DNA of 9,431 bases, taken from NCBI GenBank assembly GCA_036377075.1, contig DASUZB010000075.1:1-9431 (forward strand). Direction: 5' to 3'. Positions within the stretch are counted from its first letter, which is position 1. Every line of letters begins with the position of its first letter. Under the pieces are notes generated by a model, which saw nothing but the letters and a program-made list of their open reading frames with translations, was not told where the DNA came from and searched no databases. A program made the position numbers and the translations under genes. Positions 6,584-9,431 of the stretch are shown here, one piece after another. This stretch comes from DASUZB01 sp036377075. GTDB lineage: Bacteria > Actinomycetota > CALGFH01.

Positions 6584-7384
6584 TCAGCCTGGCAGGGGGC
6601 TGCCGCCGGTCGCGCCGCCGGTGTCGTTGCCGACCGGCGCCGGGGCGTTCGCCCAGCGGTTGGCGTAGGAGCCGGCCGACTCGCCCGGCATCTGGCGGGT
6701 GACGTCGAGGTGGTAGCGGCCCACCAGGCGGACGAGCTGGTTGGCGGCCGCGTCGGTGGTCTGCTCGGCCCGTTTGGCGATGGCGTCGCCCTGGGAGACC
6801 AGTTGCTGCGCCAGCGGGCTCTTGGCGGGGGCGCTCGCGGCCAGCTCGTAGGTGTGGGCGGCCTCGAAGTAGAGGCCGACCCCGGACGCGTAGGCGTCGC
6901 GGATGCTGCCGAGCAGCGGCACGTGGCCGCCGGCCTGGTTGGTGGGGTTGCCGTCGAGCTTGCTCTCGACCGCCGGGCCGAGGCTGACGTTGGCCACCTT
7001 GGTGCGGACGTCCTCGAGCTGGGACTGCCAGTCCTTGGCCCGCTTGGCCAGGTCGGCCGGCTTGAGCTTGCCGCCCTTCAGGTCGCCGGCGGTGGTCATC
7101 CCCGGCTTGGTGGTGGTGCCGGGGCCGGTGATGCCCTGCACGGGTGCCATCGCGCCGCGCAGCGACTCGGTGAAGCGGCGCACGTCGTCCCGCTGCACGC
7201 CCTCCCGCGCCCGGCTGACCCCGGCGACCATCGTGAGGAGCAGCGCCACCACCGCAAGGGTCACGGGGAAGGCCGGCGCCCGGTACCAGGGCAGCCGCCG
7301 CTCGACGGCCTGGATCCGAGGGCCCGGCGTTGGCCGGCGCCCCGGCCGGCTCTGGCTCCGCTTGGTCTTTCCCTTGATCGCCAC
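6584..7384 (-). CDS. Uncharacterised single-pass membrane protein in the tat cluster
   Basis: A 266-residue protein I do not recognise. It has a very basic N-terminal tail (KGKTKRSQSRPGRRPTPG), one hydrophobic segment at about 38-56 (AFPVTLAVVALLLTMVAGV) and a long hydrophilic C-terminal part, so it is probably anchored with about 210 residues outside the cell (positive-inside rule). The external part has a Gly/Thr/Lys-rich linker (83-107) and then an Ala-rich, mainly helical region (about 108-230; KPADLAKRAKDWQSQLEDV, QQLVSQGDAIAKRAEQTTDA). It ends in a Gly/Pro-rich tail; no cysteine is present. The GTG start at 7384 has GGGAG 10 nt upstream, lying within the end of tatC. It begins 6 nt after the tatC stop and ends 14 nt before the lipid kinase, so it is embedded in the operon. 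It may be a cell-envelope factor linked to export or lipid metabolism, but that is only context. Confidence 0.8.
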   Translation of the reverse strand: MAIKGKTKRSQSRPGRRPTPGPRIQAVERRLPWYRAPAFPVTLAVVALLLTMVAGVSRAREGVQRDDVRRFTESLRGAMAPVQGITGPGTTTKPGMTTAGDLKGGKLKPADLAKRAKDWQSQLEDVRTKVANVSLGPAVESKLDGNPTNQAGGHVPLLGSIRDAYASGVGLYFEAAHTYELAASAPAKSPLAQQLVSQGDAIAKRAEQTTDAAANQLVRLVGRYHLDVTRQMPGESAGSYANRWANAPAPVGNDTGGATGGSPLPG

Positions 7385-7390
7385 GCTGCG

Positions 7391-8200
7391 CTAGCTCCCT
7401 TGCATCAACTCGGCCCGGCGCCGCCGGCGCCAGGGTTCGATCAGCCATTTGGCGACCCCCGCCGCCGCAAAATAGAAGATCCACATCGGAATCGCCATCG
7501 CGAACAGGCTGAAGGGGTCCTGGCTCGGCGTGATCACCGCCGCCGCAACGATAATCAACGCGACCGCCGGCCTCCAAGCCCGCAGCATCGCCGCCGACGA
7601 CAGCACCCCCGCCATGGAGAGGAACACCAGCACCATCGGGAACTCGAAACTGAGCCCGAAGGCGATCCCCATGAACAGCACGAAGCGCAGGTAGCGGTCG
7701 GCCGCGTAGAAGTTGATCAGGCCATGGCCGCCGGCCGCGACCAGGAAGCCGATGGCCTTCGGCATGGTGACGAACGCGATCGCCACCCCGCCGGCGAACA
7801 GCAGCGTGCTGGCCAGGGCGAAGGGCACCGCGAAGCGCTTCTCGCTCTGCTTGAGGCCGGGCGAGACGAAGCGCCAGATCTGGTAGGCGATCACCGGCAT
7901 GGCGAACAGCAGCCCGAGCACCAGGGAGAGGCGGATGCGGATGCCGATGCCCTCCAGCGGGCTCTGGGCGAGCAGGCCACAGCCCTGCCCCGCGGCGGTG
8001 GTGATGCGGTAGCGGGCCGGGATCTGGCAGTAGGAGTGGGTGATGAAGGAGAACGTCCGGTCATAGAGCACGAACGCGGCGACCAGGGTGGTCACCAGCA
8101 GGGCGGCGAAGCTCTTGATCAGCCGGTCGCGCAGCTCCGCGACGTGCTCGAGGATGGTCATCTCCGCCCCGGGGTTGGCCGGGGCGCGACGCAGGCGCAT
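7391..8200 (-). CDS. tatC: Sec-independent (Tat) translocase subunit TatC
   Basis: TatC is the multi-spanning core of the twin-arginine translocase and binds the RR signal peptides of folded exported proteins. The 269-residue protein has the six-helix pattern and the key motifs: HVAELRDRL (19-27) in the cytoplasmic N-terminus, FVSPGLKQSEKR (111-122) in the first cytoplasmic loop with the conserved Glu120, FGLSFEFP (181-188) with the conserved intramembrane Glu186, and ITPSQDPFS (223-231). The C-terminus is highly basic (WRRRRR). Two cysteines in the first external loop (Cys58, Cys74) could form a disulfide. The ATG at 8200 is in the expected place ahead of HVAELR but has no clear Shine-Dalgarno; translational coupling from tatA, 30 nt upstream, is likely. 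The downstream membrane-protein gene starts 6 nt after the TAG stop. Confidence 0.97.
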   Translation of the reverse strand: MRLRRAPANPGAEMTILEHVAELRDRLIKSFAALLVTTLVAAFVLYDRTFSFITHSYCQIPARYRITTAAGQGCGLLAQSPLEGIGIRIRLSLVLGLLFAMPVIAYQIWRFVSPGLKQSEKRFAVPFALASTLLFAGGVAIAFVTMPKAIGFLVAAGGHGLINFYAADRYLRFVLFMGIAFGLSFEFPMVLVFLSMAGVLSSAAMLRAWRPAVALIIVAAAVITPSQDPFSLFAMAIPMWIFYFAAAGVAKWLIEPWRRRRRAELMQGS

Positions 8201-8230
8201 GGTCGGGAGCGGGATCGCCGGTCGCCAGGA

Positions 8231-8428
8231 TCAGTTCAGCGGCTTCTTCTCGTCGGGCGTGTGGTCGCTGGTGGGCTTCTTGCCGTCCTCCTTGAGGCCC
8301 TCGCCGACGCCCTCCTTGAACTCCTTGATCCCACGGCCGAGGTTGCGCCCGACCTGCGGCAGGCGCGCCGCGCCGAAGATCACCACGATGACGAGGATCA
8401 CCCAGATCCATTCAGGTCCACCAAACAT
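8231..8428 (-). CDS. tatA: Sec-independent (Tat) translocase subunit TatA
   Basis: A 65-residue TatA, the subunit that oligomerises to open the path for folded Tat substrates. It shows the standard architecture: a short N-terminus and transmembrane helix (EWIWVILVIVVIF, 6-18), the Phe-Gly hinge (18-19), LPQVGRNLGRGIKEFKEG (23-40) as the amphipathic helix, and a charged, unstructured tail. No tatB gene is seen in the window; a TatAC-only arrangement at this locus is usual for Actinobacteria, where tatB lies elsewhere. The ATG at 8428 is preceded by GAGGAG (8443-8438) at 9 nt. It is followed after 30 nt by tatC. A candidate promoter lies about 60 nt upstream, so tatA may head its own transcript as well as being read from the genes before it. 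Confidence 0.95.
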   Translation of the reverse strand: MFGGPEWIWVILVIVVIFGAARLPQVGRNLGRGIKEFKEGVGEGLKEDGKKPTSDHTPDEKKPLN

Positions 8429-8488
8429 GGCTGGTCGCTCCTCATGGCGAATCGGGACCCGGCGGCGCCGAGCCGGGAAGTCGCGTCG

Positions 8489-8517
8489 AGTCTACCGCCT
8501 CACGAGCCGCCGCGGCA
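8489..8517 (-). promoter_or_regulatory. Candidate tatA promoter
   Basis: In the 103-nt gap before tatA, TAGACT (8494-8489) fits a TANNNT -10 element. TGCCGC (8517-8512) lies 17 nt upstream but is a poor -35. The same arrangement (TGCCGT, 17 nt, TAGGAT) occurs before the preceding small gene. The predicted start near 8482 would give a leader of about 55 nt. Support is modest. Confidence 0.3.
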
Positions 8518-8531
8518 GGCCGGCGGGCACG

Positions 8532-8759
8532 TCAGCGGTGGTCACGCTGGCCGCGCGCCTGCAGCTTCTCGGCGCGCTTGGCGGCTTCCTCGCTCTTGGC
8601 GGCGAGCTCCTCGAGCGTCGGCGCCAGCCGCTGGTTGAGCCTGGCGACGGCGTCGCTCAGCGACTTGAGGTTGCCGACCAGGCGCCAGGCGGTGAACCCG
8701 AGCGTCACCAGCACGCCGAGCCAGAACAGCCCGAGCAGGATGGCGAGGTAGGCGGGCAG
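8532..8759 (-). CDS. Small membrane-anchored coiled-coil protein with probable CTG start
   Basis: From CTG at 8759 this encodes 75 residues: a hydrophobic helix (LPAYLAILLGLFWLGVLVTL, 1-20), a basic junction (WRLVGNLKSL) and an amphipathic, heptad-like region (ALA-rich, about 35-68; LNQRLAPTLEELAAKSEEAAKRAEKL), ending in QRDHR. The likely form is a small single-pass protein with a cytosolic coiled coil. The first ordinary start, GTG at 8714, would cut the membrane helix in half and has no ribosome site. There is no ATG, GTG or TTG between it and the upstream in-frame TAG at 8795. GGAGG (8770-8766) sits 6 nt before CTG 8759, the best-supported start. I do not recognise the family. It precedes tatA on the same strand and may be a Tat accessory or an unrelated envelope protein. 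Confidence 0.6.
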   Translation of the reverse strand: MPAYLAILLGLFWLGVLVTLGFTAWRLVGNLKSLSDAVARLNQRLAPTLEELAAKSEEAAKRAEKLQARGQRDHR

Positions 8760-8765
8760 CGTGGA

Positions 8766-8789
8766 CCTCCCGGGAGACGGACCGGGAGG
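8766..8789 (-). promoter_or_regulatory. Hairpin that sequesters the ribosome site of the small membrane protein
   Basis: On the minus strand, CCTCCCGG (8789-8782) and CCGGGAGG (8773-8766) make a perfect 8-bp stem with an 8-nt loop. The 3' arm contains the GGAGG that serves the CTG start at 8759. It begins 20 nt after the stop of the zinc-ribbon gene, so it could instead be that gene's terminator. Confidence 0.45.
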
Positions 8790-8818
8790 ATCCTACCGGT
8801 CGTGCTGCCTCAACGGCA
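8790..8818 (-). promoter_or_regulatory. Weak candidate promoter before the small membrane protein
   Basis: TAGGAT (8795-8790) resembles a TANNNT -10 element, with TGCCGT (8818-8813) 17 nt upstream as a poor -35. Initiation would fall near 8783, inside the 5' arm of the hairpin at 8766-8789. Confidence 0.22.
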
Positions 8819-9160
8819 CGCGGCGACCAGGCGCGACCACCAGTCCGGCCCCTCCAGGAGCAGGTGGAGGTCGAGCAGGTCGTCGTAGGTGAGGGTGGGC
8901 CCGGCGTGGTCCTCGAGCAGCTCCGCCGGCGGGTCCCAGAACCTGGTGGGCACGCCGCCGGAGACGAGCAGCCGGATCACGCGCTGGTCGGCCGGCTTGG
9001 TCACCAGCTCGAAGCAGTCCGGGCAGACGAAGGCGTAGTAGCTGCGCTCGGCGGCGGTGCACACGTGCAGCTCGACGTCGGGCGGGGTCAGCTCGACCTC
9101 GCCGCACGCCGGGCAGGTGGCGCGGATCTTGGTCTGGGGCTCGCGGTCGCGGTTGCGCAT
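8810..9160 (-). CDS. Uncharacterised zinc-ribbon protein
   Basis: A 116-residue protein with two CPxC knuckles, CPACG (16-20) and CPDC (46-49), spaced as in a TFIIB-like zinc ribbon; Cys34 lies between them. The rest has a conserved look: ERSYYAFVCPDC, VTKPADQRVIRLLVSGGVP, then FWDPPAELLEDHAGPTLTYDDLLDLHLLLEG. I recall similar unnamed actinobacterial proteins but no assigned function. A role in nucleic-acid or protein binding is the default inference for a zinc ribbon; there is no membrane segment. The ATG at 9160 has no Shine-Dalgarno. The frame remains open upstream to a TGA at 9262, and its codons encode a plausible sequence (LLKAAAESADIRVN), with only near-cognate starts available, so the N-terminus is uncertain. 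It is the first gene of the minus-strand run leading to tat and helY. Confidence 0.75.
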   Translation of the reverse strand: MRNRDREPQTKIRATCPACGEVELTPPDVELHVCTAAERSYYAFVCPDCFELVTKPADQRVIRLLVSGGVPTRFWDPPAELLEDHAGPTLTYDDLLDLHLLLEGPDWWSRLVAACR

Positions 9161-9317
9161 GTTGACGCGGATATCGGCCGACTCTGCCGCCGCCTTGAGA
9201 AGCCGGGGGCCCAGGCTTCGCGCGGCACCCGCCGGAGCGTGGCAAATGGCTCCTTCGGGTCATGCACCAGGCGGCGCCGCCTGCCGACGGAGTGCGCACA
9301 GCGTCCACCTCGTTCCC
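9161..9317. other. Divergent intergenic region with inverted repeats
   Basis: This 157-nt region separates the zinc-ribbon gene from the probable plus-strand gene at the right edge. It holds a perfect 16-bp palindrome, CAGGCGGCGCCGCCTG (9268-9283), and a 6-bp inverted repeat GAAGCC/GGCTTC (9199-9204, 9214-9219). No clear promoter hexamers are visible in either direction. Part of it may encode an N-terminal extension of the zinc-ribbon protein if a near-cognate start is used. Confidence 0.35.
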
Positions 9318-9431
9318 GTGAGCCGGATGACCGACCAGCACGCCGACCGGCGCCCCCGCGGGGCGCCGCCCTCGCTCGCCGCCGCCGCGCGCCGGCTACG
9401 CGACGCCGCCGGCGGCGACCTCGACCGCCTC
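9318..9431 (+). CDS. Probable 5' end of a plus-strand gene, truncated by the window
   Basis: An open frame runs from GTG 9318 (or ATG 9327) to the window edge. It reads MTDQHADRRPRGAPPS and then an Ala/Arg-rich helical stretch (AAAARRLRDAAGGDLDRL). Nearly every third codon position is G or C, as in the other genes here, which supports coding. Neither start has a Shine-Dalgarno, so the exact start is unclear. Too little is visible to name a family. It would be divergent from the zinc-ribbon/tat cluster. Confidence 0.42.
   Translation, partial: MSRMTDQHADRRPRGAPPSLAAAARRLRDAAGGDLDRL

Noticed and set aside
3312..6668. 1118-codon plus-strand open frame opposite helY and the lipid kinase
   Set aside because: It is antisense to two clear genes carrying full helicase and kinase motifs. 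Its His/Gln/Gly/Arg-rich composition is typical of an antisense frame in high-GC DNA.
5655..7384. The membrane protein plus lipid kinase as a defence or toxin-antitoxin pair
   Set aside because: No nuclease, toxin or antitoxin motif is visible, and the surrounding tat and helY genes are housekeeping, so there is no positive evidence.
5655..7577. Extended minus-strand frame suggesting a 640-residue fusion ahead of the lipid kinase
   Set aside because: The N-terminal part is the wrong frame of the membrane-protein gene and tatC. The kinase starts at GTG 6569 with GGAGG at proper spacing.
6710..8638. 642-codon plus-strand open frame opposite tatA, tatC and the membrane protein
   Set aside because: It is antisense to unmistakable tatA and tatC. 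Its composition is biased and it has no domain.
8793..9341. 182-codon minus-strand frame over the zinc-ribbon gene
   Set aside because: Arg/Pro-rich and out of frame with the CPxC-containing protein, which has the real family-like sequence.

Overview
The window is strongly G+C-rich, with third codon positions that are almost all G or C, frequent GTG starts and gene families typical of Actinobacteria (CGNR/ABATE regulator, DGPF-type YCII protein, HelY-type Ski2 helicase, the tatA-tatC order). It looks like chromosome of a high-GC actinobacterium. The lineage cannot be fixed from sequence alone. I see no tRNA, rRNA, CRISPR array, insertion sequence or phage gene.

Left part (1-2800): the 3' end of a CGNR zinc-finger (ABATE) regulator on the plus strand converges, with an 11-nt overlap, on a minus-strand gene for a YegS/diacylglycerol-kinase-fold protein that has lost the family's catalytic motifs. 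Upstream of that gene and on the same strand lies an alpha/beta hydrolase. The hydrolase is divergent from a small YCII/DGPF-domain gene. Their shared intergenic region holds a near-perfect 48-bp palindrome lying over a minus-strand promoter, so the hydrolase is probably switched by a dimeric repressor encoded elsewhere. A strong hairpin follows the YCII gene.

Right part (2889-9160): seven minus-strand genes read right to left: zinc-ribbon protein, small membrane/coiled-coil protein, tatA, tatC, single-pass membrane protein of unknown function, an intact YegS-like lipid kinase, and helY. TatA and TatC form a minimal Tat translocon that exports folded proteins. The kinase probably phosphorylates a membrane lipid. 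HelY is a large Ski2/Mtr4-like helicase. The tat-helY association is conserved in Actinobacteria, for example in mycobacteria, where the pafABC genes precede tatA. No paf gene is seen here. Gaps in tatC-membrane protein-kinase are 6 and 14 nt, so these are probably co-transcribed. helY follows a hairpin and has a -10-like hexamer placed for a leaderless GTG start, so it may have its own promoter.

The right edge (about 9318-9431) probably holds the 5' end of a divergent plus-strand gene. Nothing in the window amounts to a complete new system. The most unusual points are the catalytically degenerate kinase paralogue, the palindrome whose three arm mismatches all fall inside one promoter's hexamers, and a small gene that appears to start at CTG behind a Shine-Dalgarno folded into a hairpin.
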